Of a stretch of DNA of 8,559 nucleotides, positions 1-6,252 are shown in pieces. The notes under the pieces are model-generated. The model had not been told where the DNA came from, made no database searches, and saw only the letters and a list, made by a program, of their open reading frames with translations. The stretch's first letter is position 1. The number at the start of each line of letters is the position of its first letter. Made by a program: the position numbers and the translations under genes. This DNA is from Candidatus Aenigmatarchaeota archaeon (GTDB lineage: Archaea > Aenigmatarchaeota > Aenigmatarchaeia > QMZP01), in assembly GCA_017609145.1 (NCBI GenBank), contig JAFCEM010000030.1:1-8559 (forward strand), in the 5' to 3' direction.

Positions 1-104
1 GTTTTCTTGACAATCCTGTAGCCGCAATAATTGCATATTATCTTTTTTGCCGTGGCTATGTCAATGTCAAGCTCCTTACCGCAGTTCTCACACTTGAACA
101 ACAT
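1..104 (-). CDS. rpoP: DNA-directed RNA polymerase subunit P (Rpb12-like), 3' end beyond window
   Basis: Small zinc-ribbon subunit of the archaeal RNA polymerase, equivalent to eukaryotic Rpb12. The gene starts with ATG at 104 and 34 codons are visible before the window edge. The visible protein begins MLFKCENCGKELDID and continues with a second CxxC followed by GYRI: cysteines 5 and 8, then 24 and 27. This paired-CxxC, C-GYRI pattern is typical of RpoP, which is usually only about 45-50 residues, so roughly a dozen codons are missing. It lies nine bases after the rpl37ae stop codon; a GGTG overlapping that stop is a plausible ribosome binding site, so it is probably translated from the same transcript. 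Other small zinc-ribbon proteins are conceivable, but position and motif both favour RpoP. Confidence 0.88.
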   Translation of the reverse strand, partial: MLFKCENCGKELDIDIATAKKIICNYCGYRIVKK

Positions 105-113
105 ATACAACAC

Positions 114-329
114 CTATTTTGGCTTGTATGCCTTTCCGGCAACCTTGAGCCCGCATTTTTTGCAGAGCCACACCCCACTCGCAACACGGTGGAGTTTTTC
201 ATTGAGGCAGTGCGGACAGGCCACTTTTTTATTCTTTTCGATTTCAACCTTTAAAACCTTTTTCCTGATGCTTCTTCCATATCTTGACCCGTACCTTCCC
301 GCTGCTCCGACCTTTTTTGTGCGCGCCAT
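114..329 (-). CDS. rpl37ae: Large ribosomal subunit protein eL43 (L37Ae)
   Basis: Zinc-binding protein of the 50S subunit, shared by archaea and eukaryotes. The 71-residue product opens with the family signature MARTKKVGAAGRYGSRYG, then a basic stretch, and carries a four-cysteine zinc ribbon (C38, C41, C56, C59) with WLCKKCG around the second pair. Archaeal members are about 70-90 residues, so it looks complete. The ATG lies eight bases after the rrp42 stop, with GGGT near that stop as a weak Shine-Dalgarno. It sits between rrp42 and rpoP, the usual place for this gene in archaeal exosome operons. Nothing in the sequence looks abnormal. Confidence 0.95.
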   Translation of the reverse strand: MARTKKVGAAGRYGSRYGRSIRKKVLKVEIEKNKKVACPHCLNEKLHRVASGVWLCKKCGLKVAGKAYKPK

Positions 330-337
330 ACAATACC

Positions 338-1114
338 CTATATCATCTTTCTTATCTCTTTGCCTTTCTTGATCGAGACATCCAGCATGGTTTTGATTTC
401 ATCAATGCTGAATGCTTCGGACCCTCCTTTCTGCAGTGCACAGATGTTCCCATTATCCTTCGTAGTAACAGTCAGCCTCGCACCCATTACATCCTCTTCT
501 TCGATATTCGGGTCAACCAAAAATGTATCGCCTATCTTGGCAAAGGTCACTGCAACAGGCTTGTAAGAGACCGGCAACTTGGTCGCTGATTTCTTTCCAT
601 ACTCAATCATATCAGTCTTCTTGTTGTAAACCGGCAATTTTGTATTACAAAGCGCTGTTATAGCGGCGAGTGCTGCCGCATCTATCATGTTACCGTCATG
701 ATTTATTATCTGTATGTCAACGAAAACCATCCATACCTTTTCATCTTTTTTTATGCAGAGCTTTTTCATATCTATTGCTCCTGACTCCCTTATGCCCCTG
801 TCCACGACCCTTGCAAGTTCTATTGCATCTTCTCTGGGAGGCCCCTTCTCGAAATCAGGGTGAGCAAGCGGTGAGAATTCCGCTCCGGTCATTAGGACAC
901 CCTCGTTGGGCCTGTCAGAAAAAGGCTCTCCTATGCCCATCTTGACTCCGACCAAAACATCAGTTTTTCCCAGTCTTACCCTTGCAGAGCCTTCGGCGTT
1001 CTCTATGGGATTCTTTTCTATCTCTATCTTCCTGAAATCCTCTGTTTTTCTCTTATCTATCCTCACGTTCTTTGATGCGAGGTTAGCCAGATATTGTCTC
1101 TGTATCTTGTTCAT
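338..1114 (-). CDS. rrp42: Exosome complex component Rrp42
   Basis: Non-catalytic RNase PH-fold subunit of the archaeal exosome. It pairs with Rrp41 to form the hexameric ring through which RNA 3' ends are degraded or tailed. The 258-residue product shows family blocks such as GKTDVLVGVK, a GAEFSPLAHPDFE segment, ELARVVDRGIRES, and a C-terminal LVDPNIEEEDVMGARLTV followed by QKGG. I chose the ATG at 1114 because its first bases overlap the rrp41 stop (ATGA) and GAGGTG sits six bases upstream at 1121-1126; an in-frame GTG at 1123 would lie on that site and is less likely. The stop/start overlap implies translational coupling to rrp41, which suits subunits needed in equal numbers. Confidence 0.95.
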   Translation of the reverse strand: MNKIQRQYLANLASKNVRIDKRKTEDFRKIEIEKNPIENAEGSARVRLGKTDVLVGVKMGIGEPFSDRPNEGVLMTGAEFSPLAHPDFEKGPPREDAIELARVVDRGIRESGAIDMKKLCIKKDEKVWMVFVDIQIINHDGNMIDAAALAAITALCNTKLPVYNKKTDMIEYGKKSATKLPVSYKPVAVTFAKIGDTFLVDPNIEEEDVMGARLTVTTKDNGNICALQKGGSEAFSIDEIKTMLDVSIKKGKEIRKMI

Positions 1115-1791
1115 ATACCCCACCTCTTTATCAGCGCCTCTTTTTGCTTTTCATGTATCTGTTCGCACCCCTTTCTTGCAAGGTTTATGATTTCAATCAC
1201 ATCTTTTGCGCTGAGGTCGCCATCCATCTGCAAAAGCGTTATCTTCTTTTTCCTCGGCATATATGCAATGGGAATGTCACACTTTGAGGCGTCTTCCTCT
1301 TTACCCTCAAGATCAAGCACATATGTATTGTCTATCTTTCCGGCTGCAACCGATGAAACAATGTCCCTCATGGATATCCCTGCATCTGCCAGCGCAACGC
1401 TGGCTGCGTTAATCCCGACAGTCCTCGTTCCCGAATGGGCCTGTATGACAACTATGTAAATGTCTATCATGGTTTTCGGGTATTCTTCAACGAATATGGA
1501 GGGCAAAAGCGCATCACCTATCACCTTGCTTATTTCTGTGCTTCTCCTTGAGGGTCCGGGTCTGCACCTTTCATCCGTTGAGAAAGGCACCATAGAATAT
1601 GTACAGTTGACTATTGCCCTGTCAGCTTTCCGTTTCCATTTCGGATATACAGACCTCGGACCGTAAACGGATGCTATTGCAGTGGTTTTCCCCAGTTTTA
1701 CCATCGCAGAACCGTCCGCGTTGGGGACAACCCCGGCAACTACTGTGAGCGGCCTAAATTCTGTGGGTTTTCTGTTATTTGGTCTTTTCAT
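1111..1791 (-). CDS. rrp41: Exosome complex exonuclease Rrp41
   Basis: Catalytic RNase PH-type subunit of the archaeal exosome: phosphate-dependent 3'-5' RNA degradation, and the reverse addition of tails from nucleoside diphosphates. The 226-residue product has the phosphate-binding arginine pair in RPGPSRRSTEISKV (R82 and R83 from the chosen start), the TVGINAASVALADAGI block, and conserved acidic residues around DLEGKEEDASKCDIPIAY, including D172, which aligns by motif with the metal-binding aspartate of the family; it therefore looks active. The reading frame stays open to 1836, but the ATG at 1791 has AGGAGG five bases upstream (1797-1802) and gives the usual N-terminus. This start lies inside the end of rrp4 (17-bp overlap), so rrp4, rrp41 and rrp42 form an overlapping trio. 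Confidence 0.95.
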   Translation of the reverse strand: MKRPNNRKPTEFRPLTVVAGVVPNADGSAMVKLGKTTAIASVYGPRSVYPKWKRKADRAIVNCTYSMVPFSTDERCRPGPSRRSTEISKVIGDALLPSIFVEEYPKTMIDIYIVVIQAHSGTRTVGINAASVALADAGISMRDIVSSVAAGKIDNTYVLDLEGKEEDASKCDIPIAYMPRKKKITLLQMDGDLSAKDVIEIINLARKGCEQIHEKQKEALIKRWGI

Positions 1792-2461
1792 TTTTGCCTC
1801 CTTTGAACATTTTAGAGATTTTGTCAGTGAGGCCATCCTTTTGGGCCTCCTCTTCTATTGTTTTGAAGACTTCTATGGCCTTTTCTTCATTTCCGCCTTC
1901 CAGCCATACGATACCGTTCTGCCCGACACTTATTCTGCAGCCCGTGTTGTCTTTAACAAGCCTTATCATCGAGCCTTCCTTGCCTATCAATCTTGGCACC
2001 TTGGCAGAACTTATTCTAATCAATCTTCCGGTAGTGAATTTCTTTGACCTGACATCCTGCATGGAGAGGTGAATGGAATCACCCGAAACCATGGATATCT
2101 TTGCATATATGGTATCACCAATATCGTAAATCTTTGACAGCTCGGTCTTGCTCGTGTCTATGAATCCTCTTACACCTGAAATTGGGAGGTATGCGTCATG
2201 AACAGACTTTATGTCAACGACCCATCCCGAAGACTGGATGTCGGTAACTTCGCCTATTACCATATCGCCCGTTTTTGGCATATAGACACCTGAAAGAGGG
2301 ATAACCATTATAACCCTTCCTGTTGTCTGCATCAGTCCAAGCTTCTTTGAGAATATGGAGTTGCCCTCCCTGAAACAGTTCTTTCCGGGGAGATAGTCCA
2401 TTGAGTTTATCAGCTCATCACCAGGCAATACCAGTTTCCTGCTTTCCTGTTTTTCTTTCAT
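1775..2461 (-). CDS. rrp4: Exosome complex RNA-binding protein Rrp4
   Basis: RNA-binding cap subunit of the exosome, sitting on the Rrp41/Rrp42 ring and guiding substrates into the pore. The 228-residue product has the three expected parts: an N-terminal Rrp4 domain (about 1-60, with LVLPGDEL), an S1 domain (about 64-136, ending IHLSMQDVR) and a KH domain (about 147-205) containing VPRLIGKEGSMI, where GKEG at 160-163 is the GxxG loop. The tail is lysine-rich. The ATG at 2461 is preceded by GAAGG about eight bases away. It is the first gene after the largest gap in the operon (51 bases), which holds a candidate internal promoter and a palindrome, annotated separately. Confidence 0.95.
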   Translation of the reverse strand: MKEKQESRKLVLPGDELINSMDYLPGKNCFREGNSIFSKKLGLMQTTGRVIMVIPLSGVYMPKTGDMVIGEVTDIQSSGWVVDIKSVHDAYLPISGVRGFIDTSKTELSKIYDIGDTIYAKISMVSGDSIHLSMQDVRSKKFTTGRLIRISSAKVPRLIGKEGSMIRLVKDNTGCRISVGQNGIVWLEGGNEEKAIEVFKTIEEEAQKDGLTDKISKMFKGGKNEKTK

Positions 2462-2477
2462 TCTCTCAACCTTCTTG

Positions 2478-2502
2478 AATATGCATGGGTTGCATATTTA
2501 AA
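2478..2502 (-). promoter_or_regulatory. Candidate internal promoter and palindromic operator upstream of rrp4
   Basis: Read in the direction of the operon, the SBDS-rrp4 gap holds TTTAAATA (2502-2495), a good archaeal TATA-box match, about 37 bases before the rrp4 ATG; initiation would fall near 2473 and give a short leader. Overlapping the downstream edge of this box is a perfect inverted repeat, AATATGCA (2478-2485) and TGCATATT (2491-2498), separated by five bases. A dyad between the TATA box and the start site is where archaeal repressors commonly bind. The repeats are seen directly; promoter and operator roles are inferred. Confidence 0.45.
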
Positions 2503-2512
2503 TTATTAGGCG

Positions 2513-3205
2513 TTATTTCAGTGTCTTAACCTCTACACTCCCTTTTGTTATGTCATTCAGTCTTTCGTACAGTTCCGACTGCATGCCGGCCGAAACCTCA
2601 ACAATGGCAATCCACACATCCGATTTCCATTCCTCCTTTTTTATGATAACCATGTTTCTTATCACAGAACCTGCTTTTCCCGCATACTGCATTGGAACCC
2701 TGAGAACAATTTCTATTTTCTCTATGCTTATCGGGATAATCTTTTCAATCTTTGATAACACAGATTCTATCTGGTCCTTCGCATTTTTGAATGGCTCGAC
2801 ACTCACGTGGGCCTCTTCCATGGCGTTGAGAATTCTCAAATGTGGATGTGGCAGCTTTGTTTTGGGATTGATGCTCTGTTTTGATATTATCTCTGCTATC
2901 TCCCTCTTCTTCTCCTCGCTCAGCTTTCTTCTCTGCTCTGTCGTGAACTGTATCTCACCCTTGTTCACTATCTCGTGGGCAATCTTCATGAAATCCGTGG
3001 TGTTAAAACTCTTCTCGAGCTCTGAAGAGGATGCCCTCTCACCTTTTTTGGAATTCTTAAAAATTTCCCTCGTAGCAAGCATGTTTTCTATGTTTATGTC
3101 AGCACCTCTCTTGAACTGCAGTGCTTTGTCAGGGTCAATAAGAATCTCAAAAACCTCTCCGCGTTTGGAAATTCTGGCTATTACCGCCTTTTCAATTGAA
3201 ACCAT
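2513..3205 (-). CDS. Ribosome maturation protein SBDS (Sdo1 homologue)
   Basis: Archaeal member of the Shwachman-Bodian-Diamond family, whose eukaryotic relatives help release the anti-association factor eIF6 from 60S subunits. The 230-residue length is usual. The N-terminal FYSH domain (about 1-88) begins MVSIEKAVIARI and includes RGEVFEILIDPDKAL; a helical middle domain follows with FTTEQRRKLSEEKKREIAEII and NPKTKLPHPHLRILNAMEE; the C-terminal ferredoxin-like domain (about 160-230) contains the YAGKAGSVIRN stretch. The ATG at 3205 has no clear Shine-Dalgarno in the 19-base gap after psmA, unlike most of its neighbours, so translation may depend on reinitiation. SBDS between the proteasome and exosome genes is the classic archaeal arrangement. 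Confidence 0.95.
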   Translation of the reverse strand: MVSIEKAVIARISKRGEVFEILIDPDKALQFKRGADINIENMLATREIFKNSKKGERASSSELEKSFNTTDFMKIAHEIVNKGEIQFTTEQRRKLSEEKKREIAEIISKQSINPKTKLPHPHLRILNAMEEAHVSVEPFKNAKDQIESVLSKIEKIIPISIEKIEIVLRVPMQYAGKAGSVIRNMVIIKKEEWKSDVWIAIVEVSAGMQSELYERLNDITKGSVEVKTLK

Positions 3206-3224
3206 AATTTGCGAGATGTTGCAG

Positions 3225-3917
3225 TCATGTTTTTTTGCCTAATGACAACTTTTTGATTCCGTTCTTCTTTATTGAAATAATCTCTATGTCATTAGATGCC
3301 GCGTTCTTCTCACCGGCCTTTATTGCCTTGGCGAGAAGCTTGGCTCCGTCCTCTATACCCATGTTGTCCTTGTAACCCTGGCTCAGGACCTTTTTGGCCT
3401 TTTCAGCTCCTTTGCCAATGGCATGCGCCTTCCATTCTATCATCGTGCCCGAAGGCTCGGTTTCAAAAAGCTTTGCGCCATCATCATTCACACCACCAAT
3501 CAAAAGACCGACACCATATGGCCTCATGCCGGCGTACTGCGTAACCAAATGCTTCCTCTCACATATGTATTTGGTGAGCGAAGAAACAGAAATATCTTCC
3601 CCGTATGTTATCCTGTTTATCTGTGACTTTACTCTCGCTATATCTGCAAGGTTTCTTGCGTCCGAAAACGAACCAGCCCACGCAAGCCCTATATGATTGT
3701 CTACACTGTAAATCTTCTTGTATGACTCCGAAACAGCGAGCGGCGTTCTTAACTTAACAGCACCAAGCAGTACCGTATTATGCAGTCTGATGCCAACAAC
3801 AGTGCTGCCATTTTTGACCATCTGCCTTGCGTACTCTACCTGAAGCAGCCTTCCGTCGGGCGAGAAAACAACTATCGCCCTGTCATATGCCATATAATTA
3901 GGTGGTATGGGTTGCAA
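3225..3917 (-). CDS. psmA: 20S proteasome subunit alpha
   Basis: Structural outer-ring subunit of the archaeal 20S proteasome, which controls substrate entry and docks the ATPase unfoldase. The 230-residue product has the diagnostic N-terminus: YDR at 11-13 (the gating motif) within AYDRAIVVFSPDGRLLQVEYA, and later MRPYGVGLLIGG. K68 in YKKIY aligns by motif with the pocket lysine that receives the HbYX tail of the ATPase. The start is a TTG at 3917 with a near-perfect AAGGAGGT seven bases upstream (3925-3932); the first in-frame ATG would be eight codons later, without such a site, and would trim the gate region. A TATA box precedes it, so this is probably the first gene of the operon. No beta subunit is present here. 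Confidence 0.96.
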   Translation of the reverse strand: MQPIPPNYMAYDRAIVVFSPDGRLLQVEYARQMVKNGSTVVGIRLHNTVLLGAVKLRTPLAVSESYKKIYSVDNHIGLAWAGSFSDARNLADIARVKSQINRITYGEDISVSSLTKYICERKHLVTQYAGMRPYGVGLLIGGVNDDGAKLFETEPSGTMIEWKAHAIGKGAEKAKKVLSQGYKDNMGIEDGAKLLAKAIKAGEKNAASNDIEIISIKKNGIKKLSLGKKT

Positions 3918-3924
3918 ACTCTCT

Positions 3925-3969
3925 ACCTCCTTCTCTTTTATACCATATATTATTTACTGGTTTATATAA
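3925..3969 (-). promoter_or_regulatory. psmA operon promoter and Shine-Dalgarno
   Basis: On the minus strand, TTATATAA (3962-3969) is a strong archaeal TATA box centred about 48 bases before the psmA TTG. Initiation about 25 bases downstream would give a leader of roughly 22 bases containing AAGGAGGT (3925-3932), seven bases from the start. A second AT-rich stretch near 3943-3955 is closer, but would put the start of transcription at or past the Shine-Dalgarno. This is probably the main promoter of the proteasome-exosome operon. Confidence 0.65.
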
Positions 3970-3982
3970 CTTACATTAAAGA

Positions 3983-5197
3983 TTAACGGGGTTTTACGGA
4001 AGCGACTCTTCTCAGCAGCATCGGCAACAGGTCATTGCCTTCGAATCTCATGCTGGCAGCTCCACACTCCTTTTCACTGAATGTCCTGCCTTCTGACTTT
4101 AACCCCCTGCTGCAGACCATCACGGGCACGGGATCGGAAACATGCTCGTATTTATCCCATACTGATTTAGGCAGGCTTACTGTTCTGTGGTCGCATGTTA
4201 TAACCCACAGAGTATCCATACCTTCTGACGCCTTCAAAAGCCTGCTGACGACCTGCTGGTCGACTTTCTCTATGAATACAATCTTTTCTTTCCTTTTTCT
4301 GTCGTGTGAAAGTATGTCAGTTCCGTTGATGTGTACCCAGACAAAGTCATAATCCTTCAGTGCACGTATCGCAGCGTCAGCTTTGCCCTTGAGATTGGTG
4401 TCCGGCATGCCCGTTGCACCCTTCACATCAATAACATCCATCCCAAGGAAACGGCTTACGCCCTTTGCTATTGCCACGCCCGCGATGCAGCAGGCCTTCA
4501 TACCAAACCTGTCCTTGAAGCTTTCTGTGCTGCCCTTTTTGCCTATGTTCCTGAGGAGCACCGTATTTGCAGGTTTCTGCCTTTTCTTGTTCAGTGGCTC
4601 GGATGAAAGCATCTTCCTGCTCCGGTATACGAACTTGTTAAGTACGGAGGCTGTGAACTTTGCTTCCGGTTTCTTTGCCGTGACTTGCGGCAGGGGCACA
4701 CCTTCTTTCAAGGGGTCGTTTGGAACAACAGCATCGGAAATGTTCCTGCCTCTTACCAGCAGAACAAACCTGTGCCCCGTGGATTTCCTGACATGAAATT
4801 CCACACCATCTATCTCCATACCGTCCAGCTTTTCAGAGAATTCCCTGAGCCCGGTCTCATCCCTTCCGGCCCTCCTGTCTACTATATTCCCCCGCGAATC
4901 AAGTGTGGCAAAGTTGCAGCGGATGCAAAGGTCCTTGGGCCCGGGCTCAAGTCCGGCGCCAAGCGCCTCAAGATACCCGCGGCCGGGGTAGTCGCTTTTT
5001 GAATAGCACCCGAGCAGATTCAGGAACCCGAAATCGGAATTTACGACACCTTTCTGGTATCCCATGTCAAGCAGGCCGACACGGCCCTTCCTAGCCAGGG
5101 AATCAATGGATGGTTTTCTGGCCCGGCTTAATGGAGTCTCATTGTTTTTATCCGGCCTGTCACCCGCGCCGTCCATAACAATGAATATCGTTTTCAT
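3983..5197 (-). CDS. apgM: 2,3-bisphosphoglycerate-independent phosphoglycerate mutase, archaeal type
   Basis: Interconverts 3- and 2-phosphoglycerate in glycolysis and gluconeogenesis; alkaline-phosphatase superfamily, metal-dependent. The 404-residue length is normal for ApgM. Visible motifs are the N-terminal metal-binding MDGAGDRP (D9), the serine expected to carry the phosphate in VVNSDFGFLNLLGC (S54), GRGYLEALGAGL, RCNFATLD, the late VHINGTDILSHD, and CDHRTVS followed by HVSDPVPVMV. Some positions that are usually GSDTxH and DHSTP read differently here, so the site looks divergent though its acidic and histidine residues remain. I chose the ATG at 5197; the frame is open to 5380, but that extension is cysteine-rich and not family-like. 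There is no Shine-Dalgarno, and a TATA-like box about 25 bases upstream suggests a leaderless message. Confidence 0.92.
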   Translation of the reverse strand: MKTIFIVMDGAGDRPDKNNETPLSRARKPSIDSLARKGRVGLLDMGYQKGVVNSDFGFLNLLGCYSKSDYPGRGYLEALGAGLEPGPKDLCIRCNFATLDSRGNIVDRRAGRDETGLREFSEKLDGMEIDGVEFHVRKSTGHRFVLLVRGRNISDAVVPNDPLKEGVPLPQVTAKKPEAKFTASVLNKFVYRSRKMLSSEPLNKKRQKPANTVLLRNIGKKGSTESFKDRFGMKACCIAGVAIAKGVSRFLGMDVIDVKGATGMPDTNLKGKADAAIRALKDYDFVWVHINGTDILSHDRKRKEKIVFIEKVDQQVVSRLLKASEGMDTLWVITCDHRTVSLPKSVWDKYEHVSDPVPVMVCSRGLKSEGRTFSEKECGAASMRFEGNDLLPMLLRRVASVKPR

Positions 5198-5210
5198 AAG
5201 TAAACATTGG

Positions 5211-5226
5211 TTTTTATCCTTAAAAT
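5211..5226. promoter_or_regulatory. Candidate divergent promoters between apgM and the 84-aa gene
   Basis: The 42-base gap holds two adjacent TATA-like boxes on opposite strands: TTTTTATC (5211-5218, plus) and ATTTTAAG (5226-5219, minus). Each is centred about 25 bases upstream of the first base of the start codon it faces (5240 and 5197). This is the spacing expected for leaderless initiation, and neither gene has a Shine-Dalgarno. The boxes are weaker matches than the psmA box, so the roles are inferred from spacing. Confidence 0.4.
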
Positions 5227-5239
5227 CTAATTCAGTTTC

Positions 5240-5494
5240 ATGGAATTTAAATATGCGGTACTCATTGATGACGGGCGCATAGGACTGCCTGCATTGATGT
5301 CGGATAACAAGGGAGATCCATTTCTTTTCGATAATCACCTTGAAGCAGCATTCGCTGCAAGAGAGGATTTGATGAAGCACAAAGACCCGGAAAGAATAGA
5401 TATTATTGTGCTCTACAAACCGTCCAGTAAATCAATAGTTTTCAGGAGGGACAAATTTAGATACATGCCCGAATGCGTGATTCGCACGTATTGA
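5240..5494 (+). CDS. Small soluble protein of unknown function (84 aa)
   Basis: I do not recognise the family. The 84-residue product is a plausible folded cytoplasmic protein: a hydrophobic strand near the start (KYAVLIDDG), an amphipathic helical stretch (HLEAAFAAREDLMKHKD, about 33-49), a second hydrophobic strand (RIDIIVLYKP, about 52-61) and a basic segment (FRRDKFRY, about 68-75). No signal peptide, membrane segment or metal site is seen. Coding status is supported by archaeal-style codon use (AGA, AGG, ATA), by a lack of other coding content in the region, and by a TATA-like box placed for leaderless transcription. It diverges from apgM, so the two may share control, but this does not reveal its function. 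Confidence 0.7.
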   Translation: MEFKYAVLIDDGRIGLPALMSDNKGDPFLFDNHLEAAFAAREDLMKHKDPERIDIIVLYKPSSKSIVFRRDKFRYMPECVIRTY

Positions 5495-5520
5495 ATCCGA
5501 TATTAATAATTTAACCATTA

Positions 5521-5528
5521 TTTTATTA
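5521..5528 (+). promoter_or_regulatory. Candidate TATA box for the 206-aa exported protein gene
   Basis: The AT-rich gap 5495-5547 contains TTTTATTA centred about 24 bases before the ATG at 5548. No Shine-Dalgarno precedes that ATG, so a leaderless transcript is likely. Other AT-rich words nearby (for example around 5503-5513) make the exact box uncertain. Confidence 0.35.
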
Positions 5529-5547
5529 CCAAATACAATAATAATAC

Positions 5548-6168
5548 ATGAAGCCCGATGCCCGCACCATTGTTTCATTAACAGTTATATTATCTGTTTT
5601 TATAGTTCTTGTTAGTCAGCTTTCCCCGGTTTCTGCAACCGCGGCTTCCCACAACCTTACCATCTATCTGATACTGAACAATACAGCCGACATGGTCTAT
5701 GTCTCCCCTGCCGGCGCACCGGTTTCGGCCGGCAGCCTCGGCTCTGGTACGACCTATTCACATCCCACACACTCTTACATAGCTTCTTATTCGAGCAGCA
5801 ACCTGCTCTCTGCCCTGATAGCCCTGGACTCGACATACATCAAAGCCAGCACACAAGGCACCAATCACATGCTTGAGATGAACCAGAACATAACGGACTA
5901 CTACATTATCACGTTCACAAACGGGGACTGGAGAAAGATTGACGACATGATATCCATAATAGAAACAGGGGATTTCATGCAGGAGATATCACCGAGCTTC
6001 GCGTACGGGCTCGGGCTCAAATACCCCATCAAGATGGTGCTCAACTGTAGCGGCATTGACGTGCAGAGCAACCTTATTTTGAACCCGGGTACCCATGAGA
6101 TACTTCTGGACTACAACCAGACAGACCCCACAACAAACAGGCCGGTGATGTCCATCAGCACCATATAG
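5548..6168 (+). CDS. Predicted exported or membrane-anchored glycoprotein, unknown function
   Basis: I do not recognise the family. The 206-residue protein begins with a short basic end and a hydrophobic helix (about 8-27, IVSLTVILSVFIVLVSQL) followed by SPVSATAASHN, which looks like a signal peptide with a possible Ala-X-Ala cleavage region, or else a signal anchor. The remainder is rich in Ser, Thr, Tyr and Asn and lacks further membrane helices, so it is probably outside the cell. It has five N-glycosylation sequons (N36, N44, N114, N166, N190), dense for its size and consistent with modification by the archaeal AglB system. There is one cysteine (C167). A Ser/Tyr-rich region at about 62-86 may be a linker. 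The next gene downstream also encodes a membrane-anchored protein but has its own promoter. Confidence 0.75.
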   Translation: MKPDARTIVSLTVILSVFIVLVSQLSPVSATAASHNLTIYLILNNTADMVYVSPAGAPVSAGSLGSGTTYSHPTHSYIASYSSSNLLSALIALDSTYIKASTQGTNHMLEMNQNITDYYIITFTNGDWRKIDDMISIIETGDFMQEISPSFAYGLGLKYPIKMVLNCSGIDVQSNLILNPGTHEILLDYNQTDPTTNRPVMSISTI

Positions 6169-6204
6169 GTTATTCTGTTAAGAAAAAGATAACAATATGT
6201 TAGA

Positions 6205-6247
6205 TTTATAAACCCCCTTTCCAATTATATAAAATCTTCAAGGAGGG
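6205..6247 (+). promoter_or_regulatory. Promoter and Shine-Dalgarno of the 119-aa cysteine-rich protein gene
   Basis: TTTATAAA (6205-6212) is a strong archaeal TATA box centred about 44 bases before the ATG at 6253. Initiation near 6234 would leave a leader of about 19 bases with GGAGGG (6242-6247) five bases from the start, closely matching the psmA layout. A second TATA-like word (6225-6232) is too near the start to leave room for that site. The two lie in a bulged inverted repeat. Confidence 0.6.
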
Positions 6248-6252
6248 AACAA

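Noticed and set aside
1792..1836. 15-codon N-terminal extension of rrp41
   Set aside because: The ATG at 1791 has an excellent Shine-Dalgarno and gives the usual N-terminus; the extension would lie wholly within rrp4.
2550..3242. Plus-strand 230-codon open frame antisense to SBDS
   Set aside because: It lies almost entirely opposite a clear SBDS gene; its Ser/Phe/Ile-rich composition is what the antisense of a Lys/Glu-rich gene gives, and it has no recognisable motif.
5198..5380. 61-codon N-terminal extension of apgM
   Set aside because: The extension is unlike the family, overlaps the divergent 84-aa gene, and normal ApgM length begins at the ATG at 5197.
6169..6193. Hairpin terminator after the 206-aa gene (GTTAT...ATAAC)
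   Set aside because: The stem is five pairs, extended only with a bulge, the loop is long and no T-run follows; it could easily be chance.
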